DNA from: Stropharia rugosoannulata
Lineage: Eukaryota > Basidiomycota > Agaricomycetes > Agaricales > Strophariaceae
Reading direction: 5' to 3'
Assembly: GCA_028532985.1 (NCBI GenBank)
Contig: JANCIK010000007.1
Coordinates: forward strand, 1,240,001-1,304,000
Length of the DNA stretch: 64,000 bases
Shown here: piece after piece, positions 40,984 through 54,080 of the stretch
Layout: every line of letters starts with the position of its first letter
How positions within the stretch are numbered: the stretch's first letter is position 1
The notes under the pieces: generated by a model
What the model saw: only the letters and a program-made list of their open reading frames with translations
Database searches by the model: none
Told to the model about the DNA's origin: nothing
Program-made: the position numbers and the translations under genes

Positions 40984-42359
40984 CTAGAGTACCTCTGGGT
41001 CTGACAAAGTTTGCTCAATCGAGGTAGTAACCATTACCTCATGTACCGTTATTACTTTTTGTTTGCATTCCCGGTTGTTAAAGGTAGCAAGTATTGTAAT
41101 GGCGTACATTCTTGTGGAAATGACGGCAGGCAGAATGAAGAAAATACCCTTTTGCGGATATCCGCGGTATCCGACAAATAGAATAGTACTTGCTATTGAA
41201 GCAATTGCTGGTTTTAAAAGTTTCGAATGTGAGAGTCTTTACGTTTTCCGTGTCATAAATATTGATCATACCTGTAATGACGTTACTTTCAACGGTGACT
41301 CGGATAATACGAGTAAGAATGGCATCTGTTTTCTGAAAACTCGCGGACTTTTCTACCTGAGAGCTTGTTGGTTTTCTTGACAACTACAGGGTGTTGGTAA
41401 CAGAGCGCTTTATTTGACGATAGTTACTGTAGATGACTATGTCTACTTACATAGAATGACATGCACACAGCAATAACAATGTCGCATAAAGCACCGAGGC
41501 CATTCCATAACTAATCGTATCAATCAACCTATAGGAACTAAAATTTAAATAAGACTTACGCCACAGGTAAGGGTCAAGATTGACATCCGAGCCATTGAGA
41601 TGTCTTGGAATACATTTGATAATGTCCTCGCAGCAAAAAACTTGCCTCCAAATGAGAAAGCAAATGCACTACTGCATAGTCCCAACTAATGGTAAAGTCA
41701 GCCGCAGCATGAGGTAGAAAAGAAAGTAGGATAATACCATTGCAATTAAGGCAGCCACATATCCAGACTTTGACACCCCAAGAATGAAATAAGCAAACGA
41801 AAAGTGACATATGAGTCCCACTGTTATGTGGTAGAAGTGTTATGGAGAGATGGATTGAGGAGATCATCAAGACTCACCGATTCCACCCATAATGGGCACC
41901 GTTAAAGGCAGGGTCTGCACCTTGTTAATAACTTCAAAGTTACCAAAGCCGGCGGTGACGACATTGTAGCTATCGCGAGTTATGCATCCGATTTGCACGG
42001 TTTCCAGCACAAGCACGAAGAGAACAATGAACTTTCGGCGATAGTTATCTTTTGGAAAGTTGCGAATGTAGTTATCTTGAGCAAGATACAATAAAACAAA
42101 AGCTTCAATTGATACAGAGGGATACGTACATATTTGCACACACAGGACTCCGTGCAAGCACCATGCAAAGAGGGCTCCCAGTTGCTGCATGATGCATATA
42201 TGGTTAGTGCGTGATTGCTACAGACTATACAAACGTAGGGTCACAAACATATGCACCAAGTCTACAGTAGTCCATAGAAGTCAGAATATGTTAACTGTAT
42301 CTGAGTCTTACTCACGCGGAAATAAACATAGAATCATCTAGTTGCTTAACATTATCCAT
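40984..42359 (-). CDS. DUF6534-type seven-helix membrane protein, array gene 2
   Basis: ATG 42359 opens a short exon (MDNVKQLDDSMFISA) with a GTGAGT donor. Following exons give LGALFAWCLHGVLCVQICTY, NFPKDNYRRKFIVLFVLVLETVQIGCITRDSYN, TLPLTVPIMGGIG and related helices. The last exon has FVGYRGYPQKGIFFILPAV followed by RMYAITILATFNNREC and a short tail ending at TAG 40984-40986. The tail is shorter than in genes 1, 3 and 4. It resembles gene 1 in exon order and motifs, which supports tandem duplication. No obvious disabling change was seen, but not every splice site was checked. Confidence 0.75.
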
Positions 42360-43000
42360 GGTAGCAACCATTGCTTGAACGACGAGTCTGCGTAGAACTC
42401 CGTTAGGGCCAACGAACAAGATGGCGACTGTTGATGATTTTATAACCTCAAGAGAAGTGACATTGTGGTCAATGTCCAGATCTTCGAGATGTTGTGTGCT
42501 GTGAAATGTGAAGGAGCACAGCAGTGGTACAGCAGTACGGCTACCCAGAACGTCTGTACTAATCAGCCCAGCCATGTAGATGTAGAGTAGAGCTTTTTTT
42601 ATCCTCAAGTATTTGATATGACGGTAAAGTTGCCGTCATGTTTAAGTCATGCCGAAGAACTGCAATGACACCAAGTTTGATTAAATTGATTTTCCATTCC
42701 TGATTCAGGCACCCACCTTTCGCAGCCTGTTCACAGCTGTTACCTCGCCCTAGTACGCCTTCTCAGCAATGTATAGCATCTAATCAGTCTCAATAATACA
42801 AACTATTTTACATGTACAGGATCCAATGAATAGGTGATTTCACTTTCGTGTCTGATGATATTTATGTTACATTTCACAAACATTTCATTTTCTTTAACAG
42901 CGTGCCACACTGTCAAGAACATCTTATGTGGCACTAACCATGTCCGAGCTACCGCTGATTAGATCCGTGGATTTTTCTCTGAATGTCTGTATAAGCAGTA
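42360..43000. other. Intergenic
   Basis: Upstream region of array gene 2 and 3' flank of gene 3. No further gene seen. The ORF 42928-43167 is a shadow across the end of gene 3. Confidence 0.5.
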
Positions 43001-44510
43001 TTAAGTTCGGTTCCACTGCGTTGACAGCACAGCACTTACACCATGATCATGTGTTGTGGGTAATTCGTCCGACCACACCTCTTGGTCCACGGTTTGCCCA
43101 ATCTGAATCTGTTGAACATTCTGCAATGTCCATTTCGATCTATGGAAGCTTCTCAGCCCATATGTAGCATTCTCTGCGTCCGACGAAGTTGGTGAGGGTC
43201 CTCCTATTGTCATTTGTCTATTATTGAACGTCGCAAGGATCGTGATTCCGTACATCTTCGTGAGTATAGTGACTGGGAGGACGAAATAAATGCTCTTCTC
43301 TGCATCTGTGCGGTACCCCACAAATAGAATAGCGCTGGCTATTGATGCCGCCGCTGAGAATCACAGCCCTTAACTTCAGAGCCTTTTACAAATATATGGG
43401 CTTCGTTCAACATACCTGTTATTATATTGGCTTCAATCGTGAGAAGGATTACCCGTATAATGAGAAGTTCGGTTTTCCGAAAATGCACAGTTCTCCTCAA
43501 CAGCTACAATGACGTGTTACTGGGTTAAGAAACTGACAGGATAGCAAGTACTTAGGAAATGGCTTACAAAGAAAGTCATGCACACAGCAATAATGGCGTC
43601 GCATCCAGCACCAAATCCATGCCATAGCTTGACTTATTATGTAAGTTTGCTGAGCAGAAAGTAAAACATAAAACGACTCTGCTTACAGAAGAAGATAAGG
43701 GCAGTATTGCTGTTGCACTCTCGGAGGTCAATTCCCTAAACATATTCGACAATGTTGCGGTGGCAAAGAGTTTTCCTCCGAGTAGTATGGCGAAAGTACT
43801 ACTTGCACACCCCAACTTACGATTGTGACACTTCAGTCAGCACGATATACATTGAACGTATTTACAGTAGGATCACTCACCAGAACGATCAAAATGGCAG
43901 GTAATCTTGCCAACTTCGATATTTGTGAAATGTGATACGCAAACATTAAATGACATATAAGTCCCACTGATAAGCTAGAAGTTCATCAACATGTTTGGCG
44001 GAAGCGGAAATGCTTACTGATTGCTGCCAATATAGGCACAGAGAATGGTATAGTTCCTAACTCGTCAAGCATACCGAAGTTGTCCAACGGTGACACAGAC
44101 AACACGGTTACGCGGTAAATATCTCGAGTGACACAGACAGTCTGCACCGTCTCTATCATAAAGACAAAGCAGGCCAGTAGTTTTCTTGGTATTGGGTCTT
44201 TACGAAAGCCAGTAAAATAATTGTCTGAATAATGTACCGAGCCCAGTCAGATTTGATGATAAACGTAAAGGATCTTGCCTAAGCTCACACATCTGCACGC
44301 ATAGAATACCATGTAACCCCCACGAAAAAAGAGCGCCTAGTTGCTGTTGGTTTAATCGATGAGTAAAAGATTGGGGTTAAGTAGCTGATTGTCACAAACA
44401 TAGGCTCCAAACCTAAAAAGGAGTCGTACTATCAGTGGCAGATATTGGGACCTGTGCTTGTGAGTATCTCACGCTGAACTGTAAATTGCGGTGAATTGTA
44501 GATTGCCCAT
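43001..44510 (-). CDS. DUF6534-type seven-helix membrane protein, array gene 3
   Basis: ATG 44510 (MGNLQFTAIYSSA then a GTGAGA donor). A later exon reads FTGFRKDPIPRKLLACFVFMIETVQTVCVTRDIY and ends with TIPFSVPILAAI. The final exon is GYRTDAEKSIYFVLP followed by ILTKMYGITILATFNNRQMTIGG, a Ser/Gln-rich tail and a stop at 43001. Same exon order and topology as its neighbours. Function unknown. Interior splice sites are approximate. Confidence 0.75.
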
Positions 44511-45391
44511 GATTTTGTTACGAAGGTCAACAGAGACGTCTAGCTTCAGGGAGTGAGGGTGCACGAGGGCATTCGTGTGTAGAGTCGAGCTTTAGCAGGG
44601 CATTATATAGAAGTACACCTATGTTTCGCTCTCATCAGTCGTCGATTCATCTCATCAATTGTTTGGGCCTCCGCGTGCTTCGAAGGCGAAACCAACCTGA
44701 TGGCATGATCATGATCTGCTGATCATTTTTAGCTACGAGATATTGCTCGAGAAGCTGTTGTTCGACTGGCATACGCTTGATTTGAGTACCGAAGTACTAC
44801 ACGAGAGGTTACTCACTACACATGAATACAGAGACAGGTTGCCCGGAGTTGCCTGTACGCTTTAGACGGTCTTCGTCATTTGCCAAAGTCCACTAGAGGT
44901 ATGATCTGAACCATGATGTCCAGGTATTGAATGCGCAGTTTATGTGAGAAGCTTGATATTGTTTTGCACATTTCGTAATTTCAGAGTGCGTGTAATCAAA
45001 GAATGCGAGTATGAGGAGGTGGGATATCAAGGAATGTGAACGATCATGCACATGCATCATGGACGAAGTATTTTCATTTGATCAGAATTCGAAGCCTTGG
45101 GCCAGAGGCGTGAGGGCCCCTTAACGTCCGCGATAGAACCGTCTATTTCTGTCTTAATGGGTTGCTTTACTGGGGAATACATTAGACTCACATGAAACGG
45201 TACTTAACATCTATGTAATAAAGAACAGAGACCAGTGAAATACTAGTGACCTGCAGTCCGATATCCACTCAAGAACTACTTGAACTGGGATGAATCGTCA
45301 ATTGAGTGGGCAACACTTTCCGACCAGCGCGACTGACACGAGTCGCTCACGGCCTTCACATCCTTGATAGAAGATGTCGCAGAGGCCGCTT
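44511..45391. other. Intergenic, no gene seen
   Basis: AT-rich spacer between array genes 3 and 4. No ORF or repeat structure that I can support. Confidence 0.5.
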
Positions 45392-46874
45392 TTAGCATCT
45401 AGGGAGTGGACACAGATTCAGACTGGTTTCCAAAATGTTCGGGCTATAATTTACCTCTACTTCTATGCTCGTCATCGGAATGTCATCATCTGCCCATACT
45501 TGTTGTACGACCGTACGACCAATGCAGATCTCTCTGGTGCTGGCAGGCCCCTTGCCCTCTGGGTCGTACGTGTTGTCCATATCTGGAATAGTCGGTGGCC
45601 CACCGACGGCATGTGGGCGATTATTGAATGTCGCGAGGATAGTTATCGAGTACATTTTCGCAAGAATGACCGCTGGGATGATAAAGAATATACTCTTCTC
45701 CGCATGGCTGCGATACCCGACGAACAGCGTAACGCTGGCAATTGACGATGAAGCTTCGACGTTTTTATTAGACATACAACAACGGGGACGTTGGGAATGT
45801 GCCGGTACATACCTGTTACAATGCCTGTTTCGATCGTCAGGCGGATGATTCGAGTGATGAACAAATCGGTCTTGCGAAAGCCAGTAGGTGTTCTGGACAG
45901 CTTTTGGTTCATGAGAACAGTCATCTATGTAGTAAAAATGCGGATTTATTCACATAGTACGTCATGCATACTGCAATGAGAACATCACACGCTGCGCCAA
46001 ATCCGTTCCACAGCTGTGAGGCTTATTGTCAGCCTTCATCATGAAATCTTGGAATAATCAAGATTAGCGCGCACACCACATGCGAGGTATATTATTGAGG
46101 AGTTGGAGATTGCATTAAATATAGTTTTTGTTACGAACAATCTTCCTCCGAAGAGAAAAGATGCAGTGCTGCTACAAAGGGCAAGCTGTTGAACAACAGT
46201 GTTGGCGATCAATAAAATACGAAACGACTTAATTCAGTAACAGCGGACTCACAGCGATGATCATAGCGCCGATTATCTTTGATTTTGATATTAATGTGAT
46301 GCGATAGGCGAATATCAAATGGCATATCAGGCCAACTACGCGACTGCATTAGGATGACGCTGTGAACCTATTTAAAAGTCTCACTTATTCCGCTCAGAAT
46401 AGGAATCGTAAGAGGCAGCAGTTGAAGATCGTTTATGATGAGGATATTGCCGAAGCCAAGAGTAAATATCTTATATGTGTCGCGAGTGACGAGGGCAAGT
46501 TGTACAGTCTCCAGGCTAAGAACCGAGTAGACGAGAAGTTTTCGAGAAATAGGATCATTCGGAAAACTGAGGTAGTAATTATCTGTGTTGCATTGATGAT
46601 GAGGGAGGGCTAGGGTGACCTCGAGACTATGGCTTGCTTACAAGTTTGTACACATAGAATCCCATGCAACCCCCAAGTAAAAAGTGCGCCTAGTTGCTAG
46701 TAAGAGGGATGGGTGAGTCTTGTTGTTCATTATAGACGATGCATATGATGACGAACGAAAGCGGCCAATCTGCGTAGAATATTAGTTTATAGTGATTGGG
46801 AAGTGAATATTGACCTACGCAGAACGAACGATTGAATATACATCTTGGATCTTGCTTATGGGAATGTTGTCCAT
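45392..46874 (-). CDS. DUF6534-type seven-helix membrane protein, array gene 4
   Basis: ATG 46874 (MDNIPISKIQD then a GTATAT donor). The second-helix exon reads DNYYLSFPNDPISRKLLVYSVLSLETVQLALVTRDTYKIF (46590-46380 region) and ends TLPLTIP-like text with ILSGI. Then come TPTGFRKTDLFITRIIRLTIETGIVTG and the last exon FVGYRSHAEKSIFFIIPAV, followed by KMYSITILATFNNRPHAVGG, a cytoplasmic tail and a stop at 45392. It is closest by eye to gene 1, with a similar IGRTVVQQVW tail motif in both. It appears intact. Confidence 0.78.
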
Positions 46875-48415
46875 AGTAGCGAGCTGATATTTAGGAAAGG
46901 GTCGCGAGGAGCGAAGAAATGTGCATCACTTATAAAGAGATTCCCCTCAGTGGCAGCGGAAGCTCGGGCCAGACCTGCTGCGTCTTGACAGTGACGGCAG
47001 AACCAAGCTTGACCTGCGCTAGAAGAAGTACCATGCGACGTTCTCACAACGTTATACTAAGCAGGACACTTCTTGACTGGGCCCCGAAGTCCGGAATGAC
47101 TATCCTTCATGAATGTGACTTATGACAGCGCTGAGCACTTTGCGAATCTTTACAAGAGGAGTTATAAAGGATTTGGAGTGTCCAAGGGGTAGGTGTACAG
47201 GCGCGACGTGCGTTTGAGGGAGGGAGCACCTGAGTAGTTATCCCGTGAATGGTTAGTCGCCCTAAGCATGGAAGAGTAAGAACCTATCTAGCGCCATCAT
47301 TGCAGAAGACATTTGCTTATTTCTTGCGAAGAGCCTCCGTGGATGCCTAAAATTGAACTGCGTTCTCTGAGAAGAAAAACATATCCCAGACATATGTCCC
47401 GTGCCCAGAGTTGGTACAACAATAACATAGAGTACCCGTGGGGAATAGATCGCTCAAACACCGTTTGTTTTCCTCGCAAGGCTTGATTGCAGAAAACATG
47501 GACATTTTCTGAACATGGTGTTCGCTTTAATGAAGGGTCAATAATTTCCCTCAATAGATAAATACACTCACCTCGTATTTTTGATTTCCGCACTCGATCG
47601 TGTCACTGTGAGAAGTATACATTGTTATAAAGGAAACCTCTTTGACGGTTATCTGACGTAGACGCCTGATCAGCGCCAGCGGTCACCTAGCCGATATTCG
47701 GATTCGGGCCTTCTGAAGAGCAGAAGTGAAGAAAACAGTGGAGTTCTCCAGTGCGTATTGGTGATGTTGAGGGGGCAGAGCTTTCACCGCGGATTCAAGA
47801 GATCCTGCTGGGAAATTTCCTCTGGATGTATCATTGATATTTCTGGACTTTAGATATGTTGTGGAACGGGAGTATCTCAGGAAGGTTGTGTTGAGAATGA
47901 GGGAAGTGGTAGCCGAAAGTTGAACGGCTGAACGGTCATATTGCCGGGACAGTTGCCTAAAATATGTTCTCGGCCTCGTCAAGGCAGAACCGCGACGCAT
48001 ATATCCAGTCGCAAGACACGTCCCAGCTCCACAACCGAAATCAGCATCGCTCAAGGATCACTTGAATACGAATTTCTTCTGCGATTGTGCAAATACCGGG
48101 TGCCAGATGAGGTTGAAACGAGGTCGAAAAAAGAAATAGGAAATGAGACCTCCAAGTCCGCTGCCTCCTGTTAGTAGGTAGAGTTCAAGATGTCAACGGA
48201 GACTGTATATGCGGATAATAAGAGAACGACAAGACGGTATTCAGATCTATCAGCTGAGCCCTACATGCAGAATGCACGTCAAAATGTCAAAAACCAACGT
48301 CCGGCCCACTCCGTTGGCTGCATAGCCACATTTAGGGCAGGTAAGATGAAGCGCTGAAGCCATGATGCATCAGTGCACTACGTGACTTTATCATTGTCAA
48401 TACTCTACTCTATAC
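46875..48415. other. Intergenic, with one unassigned ORF (47683-48054, minus)
   Basis: The 123-codon minus ORF at 47683-48054 begins MSDADFGCGAGTCLATG, which faintly recalls a SAM-binding glycine loop, but no other methyltransferase motif follows and the rest is low in family signal. I do not call it a gene. The remaining sequence shows nothing. Confidence 0.4.
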
Positions 48416-49131
48416 GGATTATTCTACTTTGAAACCCTGTTTCTCGTTGAAACCCTAGGTTTCAACAGAAACCCATCAGTTAGCCTTCAGTGCAATATTT
48501 GTAGGTTGTATGGCATAGCTTTCTTGCCGAACTATGCCGAGCTTGACATGCCGTGTGTGCCAGCTATGTTTGGCACTCTCAATGACGCGGCAGACATGCA
48601 CTGAACCGACCTTGCCTACCAACTCTCTAGTTATCATTTGTGCTGTTCCTCGAGTATCTGACAACCCACCATATCTCTGTCTCTGGTTACTCTTTAGGTA
48701 AGTAAACATTGTTTCTTGTCCATGCTCTAGGTTCTGATCATTGCTTTAGTTTACTATAGGACTTATGTAGTTCTGTTTTGCTTCCGTCGAATGCATGCAT
48801 ACATTTTTATTCATTCTTGCTCGATGCCTCAAAAAAAGTATAGCCCATAATGTCTCTCTATCTTAGCTTCAAGGAGTATGCACAACCATCTCCTAATCTT
48901 TCTTTTTTACTAGTTACAAGGCGTCGTTTCGATAAATTCCCACCTAGGCAGGTAAACAGGGGCCACATGTCTTTCTTAGTGAACGCGTCATTGTACTTGT
49001 CGGAGCTCGAAGTATTTGACAAGCCGAGTGTTGCCGAGCCGTGTTTGGCTTGGTAGAAATCCCAAGAAACCTGGTTTCAAGGTAAGGTACATTGAAACCC
49101 CAAGAAACAGGGTTTCAAGGTAGAATAATCC
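48416..49131. mobile_element. Mutator-like MITE, 716 bp
   Basis: Terminal inverted repeats of about 29 bp begin GGATTATTCTAC and continue TTGAAACCCTGTTTCT, with one mismatch between the ends. The flanking 9-bp direct repeat is ACTCTATAC (48407-48415 and 49132-49140). A 9-bp duplication is the mark of Mutator-like elements. Additional GAAACC/GGTTTC repeats follow inside both ends. There is no transposase and the ORFs inside are under 80 codons, so it is non-autonomous. Confidence 0.88.
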
Positions 49132-50310
49132 ACTCTATACACATTACCTCTCTTCAGTTTGACCAAATGATCCTCAAACAAGCGGGTAAACATGATAGTT
49201 CAACTTTTAATTCACGTCCAACGTGGGTGCCGGACAGCACACATTACAAAATGACAGGCAAGAAACGTACTACATATGTATGGGGTACTCAGTACTGCAA
49301 TACGTGCCGCGTCAGTAGGTACGGTAGAGCTTCGAGACAGGTGGTGTCGGGAATAGGTATGGGCTGAATAGAGTAAAGACAGTGGTACTTGGGATATAGT
49401 ATGCGTGTGTTTTTGGGAGAAGGAGGTAGGTAATAGGTATGTTGACAGTACGGTGGTGTGGTGAAATACCTTAGGTAGAGGCGCCTGAGGCTACAAAGGG
49501 GGAACAAACAACTTGGTGACAACAAGACGAAGACGAGCGCCATATGTGGTCGTTAACAAGAAATGACATCACAGTACATATCAAGGCCCTGTAAAAATCA
49601 ATATTCATGAGATATTCAGCGAAGAGATGAGCAGCGAGACACTTACTAGAAAGGGGTACAGTTACATAAACCAGACAGGGAGCTTGAAAAAAGTTAACAG
49701 CCAAGACAGGAAAACGACACTGTAGACGTCAGGAGACGGTAAAAGAAAAGAAAAAATGACACGAAAAAGCGGGAGAAATGAAAAAGTGAGGAACAATGAA
49801 GAAGAGGAGTAATAGGACCGAGAAAAGAGGGGGGGAAATCGACACAGGATGGCTAGGAATACACTGTATGCGTTTACGATACCGGAAAGGACGCTTTCGA
49901 CTAATGGTGGTGCAGTGACTTTGTTAACTAAATAGAATGGAAAGATGATGCGATTGGTCAAACGGATGCGTGGGTTTGAGGGGCTCGAATAATTAGGTCG
50001 TGACTTGAAGATCCGTGAAGTATTTCATGTTGTACGGGGGGATTGGTAGGGCCTGGTCTTCGATGTTGGGTGGTTGTAGAAAACAGGAGGCGAGTAGAGT
50101 ACGAGGGTTCATTACAGTATCATCGTGAAAGCATATCCGGAATTGGCGAGCTGAGTCCAGGTTTAGACTTGACCAGTCGACCGTAGAAGGGCTTCTAATT
50201 AGCAGGGGGCCAGTGCTAGTAGTGGGATATGTCACATATTTAAACAAGTAGTAATTAAATTAGCCAATGGGGTTGGGGGTGCGATTGGAAGTGGCCTGGA
50301 CCGGAGGTTC
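49132..50310. other. Intergenic, purine-rich in part
   Basis: Contains a long A/G-rich stretch around 49740-49830 (pyrimidine-rich on the minus strand) and no motif-bearing ORF. This is probably 3' flank of dcp1 and unannotated intergenic DNA. Confidence 0.5.
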
Positions 50311-52812
50311 CTAAGCAAGGCGCGCCATGTATTCGTGCCACAACATATCAACAAATGCTTTGTCAGTCTGTACCGAGTAAGTTAGTATCACACGCTCATG
50401 AACATAAGATAAATCGGAACACGAACATGAATGAGCGACAACACCTCCTGGGTAAACTGCTTTTTCTCCATCTTCCCCACCAGCCTCGGTCGAGCCTCTA
50501 GTGCTGCGATGATGCTCTCGCCCGCGAGTTCTGGGTCTAATCCATGGGAATACCCATTGACCTTCGTATGGCCGTTGATCATCTTTCCCTTGCCCTTGGT
50601 TGGCGGCGAGACAATCCCATTCCCGTTCGAATGAGCGAGCGTAGCCCGGGCAGTCATTGTGGGCGTCTTCATCATCTCCGGGGGCGGGAGCGCCTGCGAA
50701 GCAAGCACGGGTGAGGGGGAGGTATGCGACGTTCTCTCCGACGCAGGTGACGGGGGCGGGATGTCCCATGTCTTCTCGATCTCTGCCTGCGCGCGGGCAT
50801 CGCGCTCCTTTCGATTCTTTCTCCCTTTGCTCCTCCCCTTCCCATTCTCCTCACTGCGGATGGTTGTAGAGTTGCCTGAATAACCGCTGTCGCTATTGCC
50901 AGGCGCCCGGAGGTTAACTGCACTCTTCCTACTCTTGAGTACTTTATCAAATGCGTCGGGATCACTCAGCACACTTGTATCCTCAAAGTTCAGCTCCATT
51001 ATCTCGCCTTCATCGCTCCGCGAGCTGTCGTCTGTTGGGTATGGCCAGAGTTCTGAATCAGGTGCGAAGGGTACCAGTGGCCTGCTCATTCTCGGCAACC
51101 CGTTGGCATCTACCGCATTAGCTGTTGATACTGTCTTGACTGGAGAGCTAGTCTGTCGTACGGTCTGAGTGGAGGACATGGATTCGATTCCTGATGGATA
51201 AGTAGGTCGTTGGAAGCCGTTCCGTGGTGTTACATCACCATTGACTTTAGCTTCATTTTGCAGTCTCGGTCCTGCGAGGCCGAAGCTGCTGAGGAGGTCA
51301 GACCCTGCACTCCTAGCGATACTTGCGCCAGGATTCCGGCGGGGCGCCTGTTCCTCCGATTGGAAGATGGGACTGGGCGAGTCACTATCGTCGTCATCTT
51401 CATTATCACCCTCGCGAGATGTGGGGTGAGACAATGCAGATGTGCTGTACCCTGACGCCGCCGATTGAGTGCGGGGCGGCGGGTTGACACCTAGCAAAAT
51501 CGAAACAACGTCTTCATTGAGCACCTGAGGCGGAGCAGTTGACGGTTGCGGTGAGAGAACTTGCACGGGAGGTGCGGAGTTAAGCTGCGGGGTAGGGGTA
51601 GCAGAAGCAAAGATGCTATCTAATAGAGGGATTCCGGTGTTCGAGACCGTGGAAGCAGGGCGTTCTGCCTGAGTGTCTTTCGCGGGTTGGTTCATGGCCG
51701 ATGCGAACAAGGTGCTCAGTGAGACACTCCGAGATGGAGCGTGGTGCTGGGCAGTAGATGAAGCAGGTGGGGGCGCCATGGTGCTCGATTGCATATTCAT
51801 GAATAGTTTGTCAACGGCTGAAAGCTCGCCGCTGGATGCAGAGGGGGCATCTGAATGGTATCGCTGGTCATTTTCACTATCTGACGGTGCCTGTGATCGC
51901 GACTGCGAGCTAGAAGGTTGTGTACCGGTGACCCCTGGCATGTATGTTTTTAGTATTCACCGGAAATAGATTAAAAGACTGCTATCAAACCTGACTTGCG
52001 CACTGCTTTCAAGCGGTGGGGTGGCGGTGGTCTACCGGGGCCGTACCGGAGCTCTTGGGGATAGGTAATGTTCTTCCGAACGCAGAGATTCAATCTGACA
52101 TCATATTGATACAAGGTGATGCAAGCAATACGGCGTCACGTACCTCTTCATCACTTCGAACATGGATTCACGGGAATCGTCTGCAAGTATCCAAAATGCT
52201 ACAACTGAAACGCGGCCCTTCGCCTGCATAGGCATGGTGTCGATGCCGGGTATCGCATACTTATCAGAGAACAGATCCAAGGGGGTCCCGTCGGGATTGG
52301 GTTCTATAGACGCTAGTCTGTTGGCGAGATGGTCGGGATAAGATTTGACGATGAGAAATTTGCCGTTGTCCACGACATCGTCTTCTGGATATAATGACTG
52401 AATATAGTCTTCGCTTCCCATTCGGTTCAGTATGTAGAGCCCATAAGGCGGATAGCGGCTCCTGCAGAGAATGAGCCAATAGATCCGCTGTGATAAAGTT
52501 TAGCGCTCACCGCTCAAACAAGAACATGCTACCCTCGAAGCCATGTTTCTCCCACTTTTTGTTCTCGTAGTGGTATACGCATACGTGTCCGAACTGGTCG
52601 AATATGGAGACAATGGAGGGGTCCCGCCTGCGCAGCACTTTGAGATTGCTTTCGTATCGCTCTGACGGCGACATGCCGAGACTGGCTGAGGGGGTGGATG
52701 CGATGGTCGACGGGGGCTCATCCCGTTGGGACTGGGGCGGTTGCTGGGCAAAAATCTGGGGCATCTGAGGCTGTGAATGGGTCTGTGGAGGAATTCTTCT
52801 TGGGGGACCCAT
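50311..52812 (-). CDS. dcp1: mRNA-decapping enzyme subunit Dcp1 (762 aa)
   Basis: Five exons: 52812-52511, 52461-52144, 52094-51991, 51934-50427 and 50367-50311 (2289 nt, 762 residues). After a Pro/Gln-rich N-terminus comes the EVH1-like Dcp1 fold: ERYESNLKVLRRRDPSIVSI, FGHVCVYHYENKKWEKHGFEG, then the segment after exon 2 (YPPYGLYILNRMG) and FWILADDSRESMFEVMKR. A very long Ser/Pro-rich disordered region (exon 4) follows, as in other filamentous fungi. The last 30 residues (FVDMLWHEYMARLA) match the C-terminal trimerisation helix. Dcp1 activates the catalytic subunit Dcp2 in cytoplasmic P-bodies to remove the mRNA cap. The start is the first ATG in frame. It shares a 165-bp promoter with the divergent gene at 52978. 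Confidence 0.92.
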
Positions 52813-52977
52813 GCGGGCGTCTGGAGGGTGCGTGACGGTGGCGGAAAGAGTATAGAGTACAATGGACCGGTTAACACCGATTGCCTCTATTTGCCTCCAG
52901 GCCCCTGCCAAATATTACGTAATCAACCCTCAGGAAATTTCGGGCGCGTTCGTCGCCGTCACCAACCGCGAGCAGCC
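52813..52977. promoter_or_regulatory. 165-bp bidirectional promoter between dcp1 and the 52978 gene
   Basis: The two start codons face away from each other with only 165 bp between them. There is no clear TATA box. The stretch holds an AT-rich patch (AATATTACGTAATC) near 52910. Confidence 0.6.
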
Positions 52978-53695
52978 ATGTCCGCTAAGGTCAAGGTCAC
53001 CAACTTCCTCCAGCAGCGGAACGAGGCAAAGTCGGCGGGCATTGCCATCGTCCGCCACATACTGAAGACCCATGAATTCCCGAATGGCGTGAAAACGAAG
53101 GAGCTCTACAAGCTCGCCATTGCCCAACCAGCGCCTGCTGGCTTCACCTCGTACCCCCTTGGTCGCCCATCAGTCCCAAAACAACCGGCCAACAAGAGGC
53201 TTGCTTCCAGATACATTGCCAAGGATACATACCCTCCCAACCCAGACCATCCCATTCGCTCCGTCGCGTATGTTTGCCCTACTTCTACCTAATGTTTATT
53301 TCCTCACACTGCTTAGATTCCTCAAGAGAGACATACTTGGGGCACTGAAAGACATGAATGAAATAAGGACGGTAAAACAGAAGAGAGTCAACCCACCACC
53401 GCCCGAAGAACTCGCCACCCTTCAGAACCCGACGACGAAGCGGGAGAGGAAGGCGCTTTCAACGGCCACGCAAGAGTTCGTCTGGATGGTCGTAAAGCCC
53501 CAACCGTCTCCAGTCATCAAGGAGAAGGAGGTTTTCGGACGCGAAGTCGGGGTTGGCGCAGACGTATCTCACCTGAACCCACGGCGACAACGGGCGCGTG
53601 TGGGCAAGGTCACCCGGGCAGTACTGAAATTAAAAGGCCTGCAAGGGCGTTTCCGAGAAAAGGCCTCGCAAGGCACGCCTAAAGAGACAAATTAA
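52978..53695 (+). CDS. Conserved-looking protein of unknown function (222 aa)
   Basis: Two exons, 52978-53267 and 53317-53695 (669 nt), with a 49-nt intron that is in phase. It starts MSAKVKVTNFLQQRN. A basic N-terminal half with IVRHILKTHEFPNGVKTKELYKLA is followed by FLKRDILGALKDMNEIRTVKQKR, a Pro-rich turn, and TKRERKALSTATQEFVWMVV. The C-terminus is strongly basic (RRQRARVGKVTRAVLKLKG). The charge and a helical N-terminus would suit a mitochondrial ribosome-associated or nucleic-acid-binding protein, but I do not recognise the family and make no functional call. It is divergent from dcp1. Confidence 0.8.
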
Positions 53696-54080
53696 CGAGC
53701 CCTAACCATACCCTGGAACCTTGACCTAGCTATCCTCGCGTTCCTCGCTGCTAATCAACTACTCACTCTATTTTACGCGCGACACGCTGCTGTTTTAACA
53801 ACTCATACTCTAATATAGTATTTGCGCATCTTCTGTGCTGATTGTTCGGACAGATATCTGTTATACAAGATTACAGGTCATACATTCAATAAATCAAGTC
53901 TGAGGGTCCTATCTCCGATACCCAGCGCCGAAACAGCAAAGTGAAAAGAAGTGTACATGTACGCTTTTATAACTTAGGCTGTAACCCTTGCGGCATATGA
54001 CACAGCTCGGTTTCTGAGACAGGGAATTTCGGAAAACTGGGCGTTTCTGGATCTTGGTTGGCATACTTAGTGGCTTATTA
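53696..54080. other. Intergenic between convergent genes
   Basis: 3' flanks of the 52978 gene (plus) and the DUF6534-type gene 5 (minus). AATAAA near 53888. No gene. Confidence 0.5.

Noticed and set aside
47683..48054. Possible methyltransferase fragment (DADFGCGAGTC)
   Set aside because: Only one weak glycine-loop resemblance and no other motif in any frame. Treated as a chance ORF.
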